Under the pieces are notes generated by a model. It did no database searches, was not told the origin of the DNA, and saw only the letters and a program-made list of their open reading frames with translations. Made by a program: the position numbers and the translations under genes. From Dyella halodurans (GTDB lineage Bacteria > Pseudomonadota > Gammaproteobacteria > Xanthomonadales > Rhodanobacteraceae): 64,000 bases of DNA. How positions within the stretch are numbered: the stretch's first letter is position 1; each line of letters begins with the position of its first letter. The stretch is taken from assembly GCF_026283925.1 (NCBI RefSeq), contig NZ_JAPDPF010000008.1, forward strand, positions 62,001-126,000, given 5' to 3'. Positions 26,310 to 36,190 of this stretch are shown in pieces.

Positions 26310-29300
26310 TAGAACGTGCCGCGGAACACGAGCTCGTAACGACGGTCGTTCTGGAAGATCGCGCGGGTGTACAGGTTCGGATCCACCGTGCCATTGACAT
26401 AGGTGGAGGGACCCATCAGCACGCGCGTGGTGGTGTTGGTGAGGTTGTTCATCTGCAAGCCGATCTGCAGATTCTTGTTGATCTTGTAGAACACCGAGGC
26501 GTCGAGCGTACCGGCCGAATCGTTCCACATCGGCAGGTAGGTGTCACCCGAATCCTCCGCCGTGATCAGGTAGCGGCTGCGCCACGACCAGGCCACGCGT
26601 GCCGACCACTTGCTGTACTCGTACATGCCGATCAGGTTGTAGCTGTTCTTGGACAGGCCGGCCATCGGCAGCGGCGGGTTGGTGACGACGAAATTCGCGC
26701 CGCACGAACCGTTGGCATGGTCGGGATCACACGAGGTGGTGCCGGAGATCTTGCTGCTGTTGAGGTAGGTGTAGTTGGCCTGGAAGCCCAGACCCTTCCA
26801 CGCACCGGGCAGGAAGTCGAAGAACTGCGAGTAACCTGCCTCGGCGCCCCTCACGCGACCCGTACCAGCGTTCTGCGGACCGGTGACCGCGAACTCCTGG
26901 CCGCTGATGTTCTCGGTGGTGATCTCGTTGGTGATGTAGTTCTTGATTTCCTTGTAGAACACCGTCGTGTACAGCATGCCGGTGGGCGCGAAGTACCATT
27001 CCAGCGCGGAGTCGAACTGGTTGGCCTCCATCGGCTTCAGGTTCGGATTGCCGCCGGTGCTGGCAGTCCAGCCGGTGATGGTCGGTTCCTGGCCTGCCGG
27101 ACCACCCCACGAAGCGCCGAGCTTCATGTACGAGTTGAGCTGGGTGATATCCGGGCGTGTCATGGCCTTCGACGCAGCCAGGCGCAGCTGCAGATCGTCG
27201 GTCAGCTTGAAGCGCAGGTTCAGGCTGGGCAGCAGGTTGTGGTAACTGCCCTTGCCGTCGATCGGCACGTAGGCGCCGCTGAACAGGGCCAGCTGTGCCG
27301 GCGTCAGGTTGGCGGTGCTGCCGCTGATATTGCTTGCCGCGGGATACTGGATGGAGCCATTGGAACGCACGTCGGTATTGACGAAGCGCAGGCCGATGTT
27401 GCCGTCGAAGGGAACGCCCAGCGCGGTGTCATTGCCAAAGTAAAGCGAGGCGTAGGCGGCCTGCGTCTTTTCGTTCAGATGATTGTCTTCCCCGGCCAGC
27501 CCTGGGATCTGTGCCTGCCAACCACCGGCAGCCTCGATCGCATATAGCTGCTGGATTGCCGCCCTGTAGTTGCTCACCAGGGAATTGCTGGGGAACCACA
27601 GCGTGTTCGGCAGGTTCGCGCCACGGTAGAAGTTGGACATCGTGAACTGTTCGGTCATCGAGGACGGGATCTGGTTGAACCAGTCCAGGCCCGTCGACGT
27701 GTAACCGGAGGTCTTCCAGATCTGACTGATCGGGCCCCAGTTGTAGCCGCTGCTGGTGTTGTTGCTTTCGGCATCGCGATCCGTGAAACGTACGCCGACA
27801 CGGAAGAACTGCAGCCAGCTGCTGTCCTGGAAGTTGTATTCCAGGTCCGTGCGAATCGTGCGCTGCTCGGCGTAGTCCTTTTCAAGGTGGTCCATCGCCG
27901 CGCCCAGGTAATAGTTGTCCTTGTTCGCCAGGTAGCTGGGATCGGACAGGGTCAGGCTGGGCGTACCGACCACGCTCACGTTCGCCGGCGGCATGTAGAA
28001 CTGGCCGAACACCGAGAAGTCCGTCATGTCGCTGGTGGACTTGACGAGCTGCACGTCGGCCGTCAGCAGCACGTGATCGTTGATGTTGTACTTCATCCCG
28101 TTCGACCAGTCCGTGGTGCGGGTGAACTGGGTCTGGATGCGGTTATCGGTGTAGTAGTTCACGTAACCGTTGGGAATACCGATCGACGACGCGCCGCGCC
28201 ATGCGTCGGATGCCATGGTGCCGCTCTGGAAGATGCCCTGGCTGTTGTAGTTGAACTCGGTACCCGGTGCAGGCAGGACGTTGTTGTAGGCGCTCTCGTT
28301 CGTCTGCACATTGTGCTGGTCCCACTGCAGGTTGTAGTCCGAGCGGAAGAACTGCGACGTGAACTCGAGGTCGTTGGTCGGACGCCACTGCAAGGCGCCG
28401 TACAGGCCGATGCGGCGACGCTGCATCTGCATTTCCAGCCAGTTGATGTCACCGGGTACGTACACGGTGCTGGTGGGCGAGCCGGCGGCGATGTTCGGCG
28501 CGTAATACGACGTGTCCGTCGCATCGGGGCGCATGACATAGGGGTTGGTCTGGATGCCGTCGTTGCGCGACGCCAGTTCCGAGTAGGACACGTCGACAAT
28601 CGCGCCGATTTCGCCGAGGTCCTCGGTCTTCCAGCGGTCGCTGTACAGGAACGAAGCCGACGGCTTGGTCAGCTTCGCCATGTCGCCTTCGTTGATACCG
28701 GTGGAGAAGCTGACCACCTGGCCCGGATTGTCGAACGGCATGCGCGTGCGCAGGTTCACCGTGCCGCCGATGCCGCCTTCGGTGATTTCAGCCGACGGAT
28801 TCTTGTATACGTCCACGCCGGCCATCAGTTCGGCCGGCACGTCCTCAAAGCCAAGCGCGCGGCCGTTGTTGGCCGAGAAACTGTCGCGGCCGTTGAGCTG
28901 GCTGGCGACGTAGGGCAGGCCTCGAATCAGTACGCCGCTGCCTTCGGCCGACGGATGGTCCGGGTCATTGTCGGCAAGGAAGTGATCCACCGTCACGCCG
29001 CTGATGCGCTGCAGGGTTTCGGTTACGCTGCGGTCGGGCAGGGCGTTCATGTCCGTCGCGGTGACAGAGTCGACGATCTGGCTCGCGTTCTGCTTCAGCG
29101 ACTGTGCCGTCTCAAGGCTGGCGCGTATGCCGGTGACCGTCACGCCGTCGAGGTTCTGGACATCCTTCTGCTCGCCGTCCTTCTTCTTCTTCGCATCGGC
29201 CTTCGCATCGGCTTTTGCATCCGGCTTGGCCGGCGCCTGCGTCGTGGTGCCGGTGGTCTGGCTGGCGTCCTGCGCCAAGGTGACGGTCGGCGCGTACATG

Positions 29301-29410
29301 AGCGCCAGGCCCAGGGCGACGGCGGCCGTCAGTCGACGGCTGGACAGCGACAGGGCGGAAGACAGATACAGGCCGTCCTGCAACACCGAAGTTTGCATCT
29401 TGCTCTTCAT
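26309..29410 (-). CDS. TonB-dependent receptor, Xanthomonas/Caulobacter type
   Basis: A 1033-residue outer-membrane transporter; start ATG 29410 with a GGGGGAG site some 11 bases upstream. After the signal peptide and a Lys/Ala/Asp-rich linker comes the TonB box/plug entry GVTVTGIRASLETAQSLKQNASQIVDSV, diagnostic of the TonB-Xanth-Caul subfamily. The plug (about 90-240) is followed by a beta-barrel ending in the expected aromatic residue (ELVFRGTF). It likely imports large oligosaccharides such as xyloglucan fragments, given the coupled GH74 gene. A candidate operator lies about 140 bases upstream. Confidence 0.93.
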   Translation of the reverse strand: MKSKMQTSVLQDGLYLSSALSLSSRRLTAAVALGLALMYAPTVTLAQDASQTTGTTTQAPAKPDAKADAKADAKKKKDGEQKDVQNLDGVTVTGIRASLETAQSLKQNASQIVDSVTATDMNALPDRSVTETLQRISGVTVDHFLADNDPDHPSAEGSGVLIRGLPYVASQLNGRDSFSANNGRALGFEDVPAELMAGVDVYKNPSAEITEGGIGGTVNLRTRMPFDNPGQVVSFSTGINEGDMAKLTKPSASFLYSDRWKTEDLGEIGAIVDVSYSELASRNDGIQTNPYVMRPDATDTSYYAPNIAAGSPTSTVYVPGDINWLEMQMQRRRIGLYGALQWRPTNDLEFTSQFFRSDYNLQWDQHNVQTNESAYNNVLPAPGTEFNYNSQGIFQSGTMASDAWRGASSIGIPNGYVNYYTDNRIQTQFTRTTDWSNGMKYNINDHVLLTADVQLVKSTSDMTDFSVFGQFYMPPANVSVVGTPSLTLSDPSYLANKDNYYLGAAMDHLEKDYAEQRTIRTDLEYNFQDSSWLQFFRVGVRFTDRDAESNNTSSGYNWGPISQIWKTSGYTSTGLDWFNQIPSSMTEQFTMSNFYRGANLPNTLWFPSNSLVSNYRAAIQQLYAIEAAGGWQAQIPGLAGEDNHLNEKTQAAYASLYFGNDTALGVPFDGNIGLRFVNTDVRSNGSIQYPAASNISGSTANLTPAQLALFSGAYVPIDGKGSYHNLLPSLNLRFKLTDDLQLRLAASKAMTRPDITQLNSYMKLGASWGGPAGQEPTITGWTASTGGNPNLKPMEANQFDSALEWYFAPTGMLYTTVFYKEIKNYITNEITTENISGQEFAVTGPQNAGTGRVRGAEAGYSQFFDFLPGAWKGLGFQANYTYLNSSKISGTTSCDPDHANGSCGANFVVTNPPLPMAGLSKNSYNLIGMYEYSKWSARVAWSWRSRYLITAEDSGDTYLPMWNDSAGTLDASVFYKINKNLQIGLQMNNLTNTTTRVLMGPSTYVNGTVDPNLYTRAIFQNDRRYELVFRGTF

Positions 29411-30063
29411 TAATGAATCACTCCCCCAACAGGTGACATGTCGCCGCCGGCAGGCGCCAGTCGGCTTATTTTTTTCATCACGACACAAGCCCGGTCCGCA
29501 AGATCTTGCAACGCGGTCCCCATTACCCGGTCTCAGGCGTTTGTGTAGTGAATAGGACGGAGTGCCTATAAACAATTACGAAATTGCTGGCCGTCTTTAA
29601 TGATTCTTCGTTTGCAGTCGCCGCAATCAGGCGTTTGAACCGAGGGGTCGTTTATGCGATTGCTCCGCTTCGGCACGTTGCGGGGTCAAACTGGCGAGGC
29701 CCATCGTGGGCGTTGGCAGGCCCCATGGTGGCCGCCCCGCTCGAGCATTTTCGTGGGGCGCCCGTGTCTGGGTCGCCGCAGCACCGCCCGGGCCCACCTA
29801 TGGCTCGCAACTGGCCGGCTTATGGACTGCTCTTTGGGATGCTCAGGCGAGCGCAAGCATAGTGACTTACGGCGGCTGAAGTTTTGGCCTACACGAAGGC
29901 GGGTCGAGCGCCAGCAACGCCTCGCGTCAGCGCCTTTGAATTACCCATGACGTCGATCGACGGTGAAAAGGTCATGCGCGCCTCGATCCGACCCGGACAA
30001 GATCGCCGATTCGTGCCGATATCGCGATCTCGTCGAAAGGCGCTGGCCACAGGTCGACCTTCA
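29411..30063. promoter_or_regulatory. Upstream region of TonB receptor
   Basis: About 650 bases. The first 170 hold the candidate operator and probably the promoter of the receptor-GH74 operon. The remaining part, up to the degenerate dehydroquinase gene, has only low-quality frames on the plus strand (29584-29862, 29884-30129) that I do not call genes. Confidence 0.5.
29551..29570. promoter_or_regulatory. Candidate xyloglucan-locus operator, site 2
   Basis: The sequence AATAGGACGGAGTGCCTATA has the same AATAGG half-site, the same 8-base spacer and a CCTAT half-site as site 1 (19742-19761). It is about 141 bases upstream of the receptor start. Confidence 0.5.
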
Positions 30064-30492
30064 TCAGCACGGGAGCGTGCGCAGCTGCCGCAAGGCGATC
30101 CCCAGCGCAATTCGGTAACTGGTCGATAGATCCCCGTTGATGATGATGGTCGCCAGGGGAGCACCGCGTTGGTACGGTCCAGGTCCCATGGCTGTGTCGC
30201 TGTCTTCGTGGACTTCGATATAAGGCGCCGTCAGCCCGTCGAGTGCGTCGTGCAGGCCCGCCTCAGGATGGTTCAGGGCTTCCCGCGCAATCTCACCGGG
30301 ATCGAGCAGCATGAATTCCGGCGCTTGAGCGCGAGCCATGCGGAGGCCAGCAATGAACTCGCGCAGTCCGGTGCAGGCACAGACTTCGACGATACGACCC
30401 GCTTCGCGGGCCAGTTGCTGGAGGTTGCGCAGCAGCTCGCTATTGAAGGTGTGGCTGGCGAGGTGGGGGCCCCGCAGTATCATGATGGCCAT
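30064..30492 (-). CDS. Type II 3-dehydroquinate dehydratase-like, degenerate
   Basis: A 142-residue protein (start MAIMILRGPH; upstream in-frame starts exist). Its length and order match type II dehydroquinases (AroQ, about 145-150 residues): strand MILRGPHL, helix LLRNLQQLAREAG, strand VEVCAC, then LLDPGEIAREALNHPEAGLHDALDGLTAPYIEVH. The conserved IEVH (Glu93, His95) is kept. However, the active-site N-P-G-x-Y-x-H-x-S segment has become DPGEIAREA, losing the catalytic His, and the N-terminal G-P-N-L-N is RGPHLAS. It is therefore probably not an active shikimate enzyme and may bind another ligand. Confidence 0.65.
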   Translation of the reverse strand: MAIMILRGPHLASHTFNSELLRNLQQLAREAGRIVEVCACTGLREFIAGLRMARAQAPEFMLLDPGEIAREALNHPEAGLHDALDGLTAPYIEVHEDSDTAMGPGPYQRGAPLATIIINGDLSTSYRIALGIALRQLRTLPC

Positions 30493-31082
30493 GACGGTAC
30501 GCTGGTGTCGGCGAATGTCCCATGCTGCGACCCACGAGCGTAAAGACACCATGCTGGCGCTGATGGATAGCGTAAATTTTCCGCATACTTTCAAGCGCGG
30601 ACGTTGGCAACACGAGACGTATCCCGGTGCCGCGCCGCGCGTTACACGTATTAGCCGGCTAGTGGCAGCGTGATGTTGCTGGATTCTTTCGCGCGTCATC
30701 GCCTTCAAGCAGGCATGCCCGTGCGCGGATAAAGCACCCCCCCCAGCACCCGCATTCCACTCCACTTCAGCAGGCCGTGGATCAGTAGCGCCAGGCCGTC
30801 TTCTCGATGGAGGAACCAGCGGGATATGTCGAGGGCCGTTGCGGTTTTCGATGACGCCAAGGGTCTCCAGCGGACCGGAGATAACGCTGGCCGACGCAGC
30901 CCCAAGGGATGACGATCGGCACCAGCACTACGCCCATCAGGCAGGCGAATGAGATCTTCTGGAAGCGGCTTTTGGCGCCCGGCGATCGGGCGGAGCCATG
31001 CCGGCGCGCCACCATGGTCGGCATCGCCGGTTTTCTCGCCGCCACGATCAGCGTGACGGCGAGATGGGCTTCAAAGGGCTGA
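30493..31082. other. Gap, possibly holding a decayed gene
   Basis: About 590 bases. On the minus strand two overlapping frames (near 30782-31045 and 30705-30905) have protein-like pieces: SFACLMGVVLVPIVIPWG in one and GLALLIHGLLKWSGMRVLGGVLY in the other. This could be a frameshifted small membrane protein, but no family is recognised and the evidence is weak. Confidence 0.25.
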
Positions 31083-32075
31083 TCAAACGTTGACCATGTG
31101 CATCATCGCTTCGTGGTAGCGCGTGCCGGCCGCAGCATCGAGTGGAAAGACGGCGTCGATCGCGCGCAATTCTGCTGCATTGAGCGTGACCTCGAGCGCA
31201 GCAAGGTTTTCATCCAGGCGGTCGCGGCGTTTGGTGCCGGGAATGCCGATCAGGTCCTTGTCCTGCGCCAGCACCCAGGCCAGCGCCAGCTGCGCGGGCG
31301 TGCAGCCCTTGTTCGCGGCGAGCGCCTTCACCTCGTCCACCAGTTGCAGGTTGCGCACAAAGTTTTCGCCCTGGAAACGCGGCGAGTGGCGGCGGTAGTC
31401 GTCCTCGGCGAAGTCGTTGGGGCTGGCAAAGGCGCCGGTGAGGAAGCCGCGGCCCAGCGGGGAATACGCGACCAGGCTCACGCCCAGGCGGCGGCAGGCG
31501 TCGAGCATGCCGTTTTGCTCCGGGTCGCGCGTCCATAGCGAGTACTCCACCTGCAGCGCGGCGATGGGGTGCACCTTGCTGGCGCGTTCCAGCGTCGCGC
31601 CCGAGGCTTCGGACAGGCCCAGGTAGCGCACCTTGCCTGCCTTTACCAGGTCAGCCATGGCGCCGACGGTTTCCTCGATCGGTACGCGCGTATCCACGCG
31701 GTGCTGGTAATACAGGTCGATATGATCCAGCCCCAGGCGCTTGAGGCTGGCGTCGCAAGAGGCACGCACGTAGTCGGGGCTGCCGTTGACGCCGCGCCTG
31801 GACGGATCATTGAGGTCGCGCACGATGCCGAACTTGGTGGCGATGAAGGCCTGGTCGCGACGGTCGCGAACGGCCTTGCCCACCAACACCTCGTTGGTGA
31901 AGGGGCCGTAGACGTCGGCGGTATCGAGCAGGTTGACGCCACGCTCCAGCGCATGATGGATGGTGGCGACGGATTCGGCGTCATCGCGCGCTCCGTAGAA
32001 TTCGCTCATGCCCATGCAGCCGAGGCCGAGGGCGGATACGAGAGGACCATTCTTGCCTAATTGTCGTGTTTGCAT
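31083..32075 (-). CDS. Aldo/keto reductase
   Basis: A 330-residue NADPH-dependent oxidoreductase with the TIM-barrel AKR pattern. It starts [28 protein letters not shown] and shows the catalytic Asp/Tyr region [10 protein letters not shown], the Lys in FIATKFG, and the C-terminal cofactor motif [16 protein letters not shown]. It belongs to the YajO/AKR13-like group acting on small aldehydes. The start is the ATG at 32075; the longer open frame upstream runs antisense through the LysR gene and is not coding. It is divergent from that LysR gene, its likely regulator. Confidence 0.92.
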   Translation of the reverse strand: MQTRQLGKNGPLVSALGLGCMGMSEFYGARDDAESVATIHHALERGVNLLDTADVYGPFTNEVLVGKAVRDRRDQAFIATKFGIVRDLNDPSRRGVNGSPDYVRASCDASLKRLGLDHIDLYYQHRVDTRVPIEETVGAMADLVKAGKVRYLGLSEASGATLERASKVHPIAALQVEYSLWTRDPEQNGMLDACRRLGVSLVAYSPLGRGFLTGAFASPNDFAEDDYRRHSPRFQGENFVRNLQLVDEVKALAANKGCTPAQLALAWVLAQDKDLIGIPGTKRRDRLDENLAALEVTLNAAELRAIDAVFPLDAAAGTRYHEAMMHMVNV

Positions 32076-32180
32076 GGCGGAGGCTCGCGTGGGGGGATGG
32101 TGAGCATCATTAGGCATGACGGCGTTTTGATAAATGATCAATAATCGCCATATCTGTTGCCAAAAATGCCAACAATCACC

Positions 32181-33080
32181 ATGGACCGACTGCAAGCCAT
32201 GCGGGTCTTCACGCGGATCGTGGAACTGGGCAGTTTCACTCGTGCCGCCGACGACTTGAGCCTGCCGCGCGCCACCCTGACCCATACGATCAAGCGGCTG
32301 GAGGAGCGCGTGGGCGCGCACCTGCTGCAGCGGACCACGCGCAGCGTGCGGCCCACCCGCGACGGCGAGTTCTACTACAACCACTGTGTGCGCCTGCTGG
32401 CTGACCTCGATGCGGTGGAGGCCGATTTTCGCGAAGCCGCCTCGGTGCCCAAGGGCAAGTTGCGCGTGGACCTGCCCTCGACGGCGGCAGGCACGATCCT
32501 GATCCCCGCCTTGCCGGACTTCTTTGCCCGCTATCCGCAGATCGAGCTGGAGATCAGCACCAGCGACCGCTTCATCGATCTGGTGCAGGAGGGCGTGGAC
32601 TGCGTCCTGCGTTCCGGTGAACTGTCCGACTCGAGCCTGGTGGCGCGCCGCGTTGCCACGTTGTCCCAGGTCACCGTGGCCAGTGCTGATTATGTGCGTC
32701 GGCAAGGCATACCGCTGACCTTGGCGGAGCTGCAGGACGGCCACCTGGCCGTGAACTGGGCTTCGCCGACGACGCGTCGCGTGACGCCGCTCGAATTCAT
32801 GGTCGGCAAGCGGATGCGCGAAGTGCCGCTTCCATCGATGGTCACCGTCAACGGTGCGCATGCCTATCTCAGCTGCTGCGAAGCCGGCTTGGGCATCGCC
32901 CAACTGCCGGCCTATCGCATCGTCGACCAGCTTTCGCGTGGCGCCTTGGTGGAACTGCTGCCAGCTACGCCACCGCCGCCGATGCCGATCAGTGTGGTCT
33001 TTGCATCGCAACGCCAATTGCCGTTGCGGTTGCGCGTCTTCATCGATTGGGTCGCCGAACAGCTGCGCGACATGCGCTGA
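32181..33080 (+). CDS. LysR-family transcriptional regulator
   Basis: A 299-residue regulator; the ATG giving [19 protein letters not shown] is chosen because LysR proteins usually begin there (ATG 32166 and TTG 32157 are in frame). The winged helix covers residues 1-60 ([38 protein letters not shown]). The C-terminal part is the effector domain. About 105 bases separate it from the divergent aldo/keto reductase. Confidence 0.92.
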   Translation: MDRLQAMRVFTRIVELGSFTRAADDLSLPRATLTHTIKRLEERVGAHLLQRTTRSVRPTRDGEFYYNHCVRLLADLDAVEADFREAASVPKGKLRVDLPSTAAGTILIPALPDFFARYPQIELEISTSDRFIDLVQEGVDCVLRSGELSDSSLVARRVATLSQVTVASADYVRRQGIPLTLAELQDGHLAVNWASPTTRRVTPLEFMVGKRMREVPLPSMVTVNGAHAYLSCCEAGLGIAQLPAYRIVDQLSRGALVELLPATPPPPMPISVVFASQRQLPLRLRVFIDWVAEQLRDMR

Positions 33081-33093
33081 TTGGCGCGATCGT

Positions 33094-33858
33094 TCATTGT
33101 CCCAATTGCGAGTAGGCATCGCGCATCGGCGTCACTGACACCTTGACGATGCCGGTGAGCGGTGTATTCATCTCCAGGATCACGAAGATGGCACCCGACG
33201 CAGACAGCGCGCACAACAGGAAAAAGAACATCACGGTGCCGTTACGCGGGGCGAGCAAGCCGTAGGTGCCGAAGATTACGCACAACCACGACACCAACGC
33301 GATCAGCAAGGTCATCGGAATGGCGCCGCTTTTATGCATAAAGGCCAGCCAGCGTTCAGAGAACAACTCCTCGGAAATTCCCAGCGCGCGCTGCTGCAGC
33401 TGCCGCTGGTTCGCGCTGGTTGGCGCTAGTTCCGCCAGCCGGCGCTGAAAATCGTCGATGCGGTTCTGCATCTGTGGACTGTCCATCGTCTCTAGCGTCA
33501 CCGAATTGCCGGAGGCCAGGATGTCGATCCAGATGCCGTAGCTGCGCTTGAGCTGCTCGCGCAGTGACTGCACCTCGGGCCCGTATTGCGCCAGCGCGCG
33601 ATCCAGCCGAACGATGTCGACCGCGGTGCGCTTCAGATCGCCACTGACCGTGTCGAAGGAACTCTTGGCCGAGGAGATCAGCAGGCCCAGCACCAGCGCG
33701 ACGATCGTGGCGATAAGGCCGGTGGCAAGTTTGATCGCGGTGGCCGACTCGTCATCGAGGTGGTGATTGGGCAGGCGGGTGCGCATATGCATGCCAAGCA
33801 GCGCACAACCGAACACGCTGATGAAAATGAGCAGGAAGATCAGCAGGTGCTGCGTCAT
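33094..33858 (-). CDS. DUF4239 (bestrophin-like) membrane protein
   Basis: A 254-residue protein, start ATG 33858 after GGGAGGG. It has two N-terminal membrane segments ([18 protein letters not shown] and [19 protein letters not shown]), a long soluble helical region (about 80-185), and two C-terminal segments ([35 protein letters not shown]) followed by the EMNTPLTGI motif. This is the DUF4239 layout. Function is unknown; an ion-channel-like role has been suggested for the superfamily only by fold similarity. Convergent with the LysR gene. Confidence 0.85.
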   Translation of the reverse strand: MTQHLLIFLLIFISVFGCALLGMHMRTRLPNHHLDDESATAIKLATGLIATIVALVLGLLISSAKSSFDTVSGDLKRTAVDIVRLDRALAQYGPEVQSLREQLKRSYGIWIDILASGNSVTLETMDSPQMQNRIDDFQRRLAELAPTSANQRQLQQRALGISEELFSERWLAFMHKSGAIPMTLLIALVSWLCVIFGTYGLLAPRNGTVMFFFLLCALSASGAIFVILEMNTPLTGIVKVSVTPMRDAYSQLGQ

Positions 33859-33993
33859 GGACACCCTCCCCAGCGGACCCAGCCCAGGCCCGGTGGCTGC
33901 GCAAGGCCGGGATGGCGTCTCCGGCCTTGTGCAAACATTGCCACTGCGGCTGGGCCGCGTCGAGCATCCGTTCCTGGGAGGTCCCGCTGCCGC

Positions 33994-36036
33994 TTAGTCC
34001 TGGTACGCCGGGCGCTTGCTGATGCCGCCGGCCGTGCGCAGCGCATTGGCGTCCATCAGCTTGCCTTCCATCATCACCACATCGGTATGGCGCAGGTCGC
34101 CGATGTTCACCGCCGGGTTGCCGTCGACCAGTACAAGGTCGGCCGACTTGCCGACCCGGATGCTGCCAGTGCGCTGGTCCGCGCCCACCAGATGCGCAGT
34201 CGCCAGCGTAGCGCTGGCCAGTGCTTCTTCGTTGGTGAAGCCGGCCTGCACGTAGAGTTCAAGCTCGCGCACCAGTTCCAGTCCCGAACCATCGGTGCCG
34301 GCCACGATCGGCACGCCCGCCTTATGCATGGCGGCCACCAGGGCCTGCAACTTGGCAAAGCTGGCGCGATAGTCGGCGCGGGTCAGGTCCTTGGGTACCG
34401 CGAATCCGCCCTGGCGAAAGCCTCGCTCGACCGCTGGCGGCAAGGTGCCCACAAAGGGTGCGTACGCCGGCGAGAGATCGCCGTTCTCCGGTACATACAG
34501 GCTTTCGGCCACGACCAGGGTCGGGTCCGAGGTGATCTTGTGCTGCGCCATGCTGGCGATCAGCGACTTCATCGGCTCCTTGGTGAGGTCGACATCCTTC
34601 GCATAGCGGCCCGGGCCTTCGAAGCGCGCCATGCCGTTGGACACCTTCACCACCGAATCGGGCATCGCCTGCATCATCACGAAGTAGATGTGGGTGATTT
34701 CGTCATAGCCATCGGCGATGGCCTCGCTGGGCCGCATGCCGGCGGGAAGATGCCCATGCACATGCAGGCCGAGTCGATGCGCCTCCGCCGCCGTGGCGGA
34801 GACCCAGGCCGGATTGAAGGTGCCGTAGATTTTGATTGCATCGAAACCATCGGCCTTGGCCTTGCGCACGAGGGCCAGAGCTTCGTCCTGCGACGTCGCC
34901 ACGCTGGCCACCTGGGCGGTATTCGGGCCCTTGCCGTCAATCAGCGAGGACGGATAGACCTTCGGGCCCAGCAGCTCGCCCTTCGCGCGCCGCGCCGCGC
35001 GCGCCATGGTGAGTTCGTTGATATTGCCGGGGTCACGTACGGAGGTAATGCCGAGCGACAGCAACATCGGGCCGGCAGCATCGTCAGGCACGTGCTGGTG
35101 CGAATCCCATAGGCCAGGGACCAGGGTCTTGCCCTTGCCGTCGATCACCTGCGCATCCTTCGGCACGCTGACCGACGCGGCCGCGCCGACCTGGGTGATC
35201 ACACCCTTGTCCACCAGCACGGTCTGGCCATCCGCAAAGTGCGTGCCGTCGAGAAAGGCGCGCACGTTGGTGAAGGCCACCGGGCCCGTGGGCGTCTTCA
35301 ACAGCTTGGGAACCAGCGCCTTCGAACTGAGCGCCAAGGCGTCCGATTGCGCCTTTTCCAGCACCGGCTGTGCGCTTTCGTAGCCGACCGGCATCCACGA
35401 GAGTCCGTCCACGAAGGCGAAGAACTTGCCCGACGCATCGGCCCATACCGGAATCGGCGTGTTGGCGATACCAGTGATCGCATAAGCCGTTACTTTCTTC
35501 TTGCTGGCGCCCTCCCCTACGGTGGCGGTAGTGAGTACTTCGGCATGGGCCTGGCCTCCGGGCAGCAGCGCCATCGACTTGCTGGGCGACGCGAGCAACT
35601 TTTCGAGCATGTCGGCAGTGAGGTCCATCGGTCCGCCAAAGCTCACGTATTCGGCGGCCGCCTTGTACGGTGCGGAGCCCGCATCCACCTGGCTCGTCCA
35701 GGTGGCGGTGCCGTCTTTCACCGCGAACGTCTCCGCGGCATCGCCTTGCGGGATGTGGCCGCGAATGGTCACGTGATTGAACATGCCATCGCCACCGGTG
35801 GTGGCCGCGCTATCCATTTCAAATACCTGGCCACGCAGCACCATGCTTTCGCGGCCCATGTGGGTGCCATCGGCGGCGGTCCAGCGGGCCGAGGTGCCGT
35901 GCTTGCCGGCCGTCGACATGATGGTGAAGTGCTGTGCGTTGGAAGGTGGAGTGGCCAGCTGCTCGGTGGGCGTAGGGGTGCCGGCGAGACAGGGCAGGGC
36001 GAAACTCAAGGCGAACACGACGAGCGGGGCGCGCAT
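33994..36036 (-). CDS. Exported amidohydrolase-family protein
   Basis: A 680-residue protein with a signal peptide (APLVVFALSFALPCLAG). The first ~240 residues are an extra beta-rich region. From about 250 the amidohydrolase fold begins: a composite sandwich (VLVDKGVITQVG), then GLWDSHQH (first metal His pair), HLGLHVHGH (further ligands), and the Asp in VAGTDGSG. It closes with the family motif RTGSIRVGKSADLVLVDGNP. It is likely a periplasmic metal hydrolase (imidazolonepropionase-like or related). The substrate is not readable. Confidence 0.88.
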   Translation of the reverse strand: MRAPLVVFALSFALPCLAGTPTPTEQLATPPSNAQHFTIMSTAGKHGTSARWTAADGTHMGRESMVLRGQVFEMDSAATTGGDGMFNHVTIRGHIPQGDAAETFAVKDGTATWTSQVDAGSAPYKAAAEYVSFGGPMDLTADMLEKLLASPSKSMALLPGGQAHAEVLTTATVGEGASKKKVTAYAITGIANTPIPVWADASGKFFAFVDGLSWMPVGYESAQPVLEKAQSDALALSSKALVPKLLKTPTGPVAFTNVRAFLDGTHFADGQTVLVDKGVITQVGAAASVSVPKDAQVIDGKGKTLVPGLWDSHQHVPDDAAGPMLLSLGITSVRDPGNINELTMARAARRAKGELLGPKVYPSSLIDGKGPNTAQVASVATSQDEALALVRKAKADGFDAIKIYGTFNPAWVSATAAEAHRLGLHVHGHLPAGMRPSEAIADGYDEITHIYFVMMQAMPDSVVKVSNGMARFEGPGRYAKDVDLTKEPMKSLIASMAQHKITSDPTLVVAESLYVPENGDLSPAYAPFVGTLPPAVERGFRQGGFAVPKDLTRADYRASFAKLQALVAAMHKAGVPIVAGTDGSGLELVRELELYVQAGFTNEEALASATLATAHLVGADQRTGSIRVGKSADLVLVDGNPAVNIGDLRHTDVVMMEGKLMDANALRTAGGISKRPAYQD

Positions 36037-36190
36037 GGGAAAGCCTCCGATGGGTTCGCGCCGAGTATGGGTGAGTGACGATCCCGGTAGAAGTGAGATT
36101 TGGGGGTGCCTGATGGCATAGGTAGCGTTGACGTCGGGGCAACGCGGGTTGGCGGCACACTACGGCCGGTCAACACCTGGCGTCACATCG

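Noticed and set aside
27887-29413. Long plus-strand frame (508 codons) opposite the TonB receptor
   Set aside because: It shadows a confirmed receptor gene and has no recognisable domains.
30705-31045. Two minus-strand frames as a frameshifted membrane protein
   Set aside because: Only short hydrophobic pieces support it and no family could be named, so it is recorded as a gap rather than a pseudogene.
32076-33119. Upstream extension of the aldo/keto reductase frame on the minus strand
   Set aside because: It runs antisense through the LysR gene; the reductase has a normal start at 32075.
33586-35112. Long plus-strand frame opposite DUF4239 and amidohydrolase genes
   Set aside because: It spans two genes in antisense and has no conserved motif.
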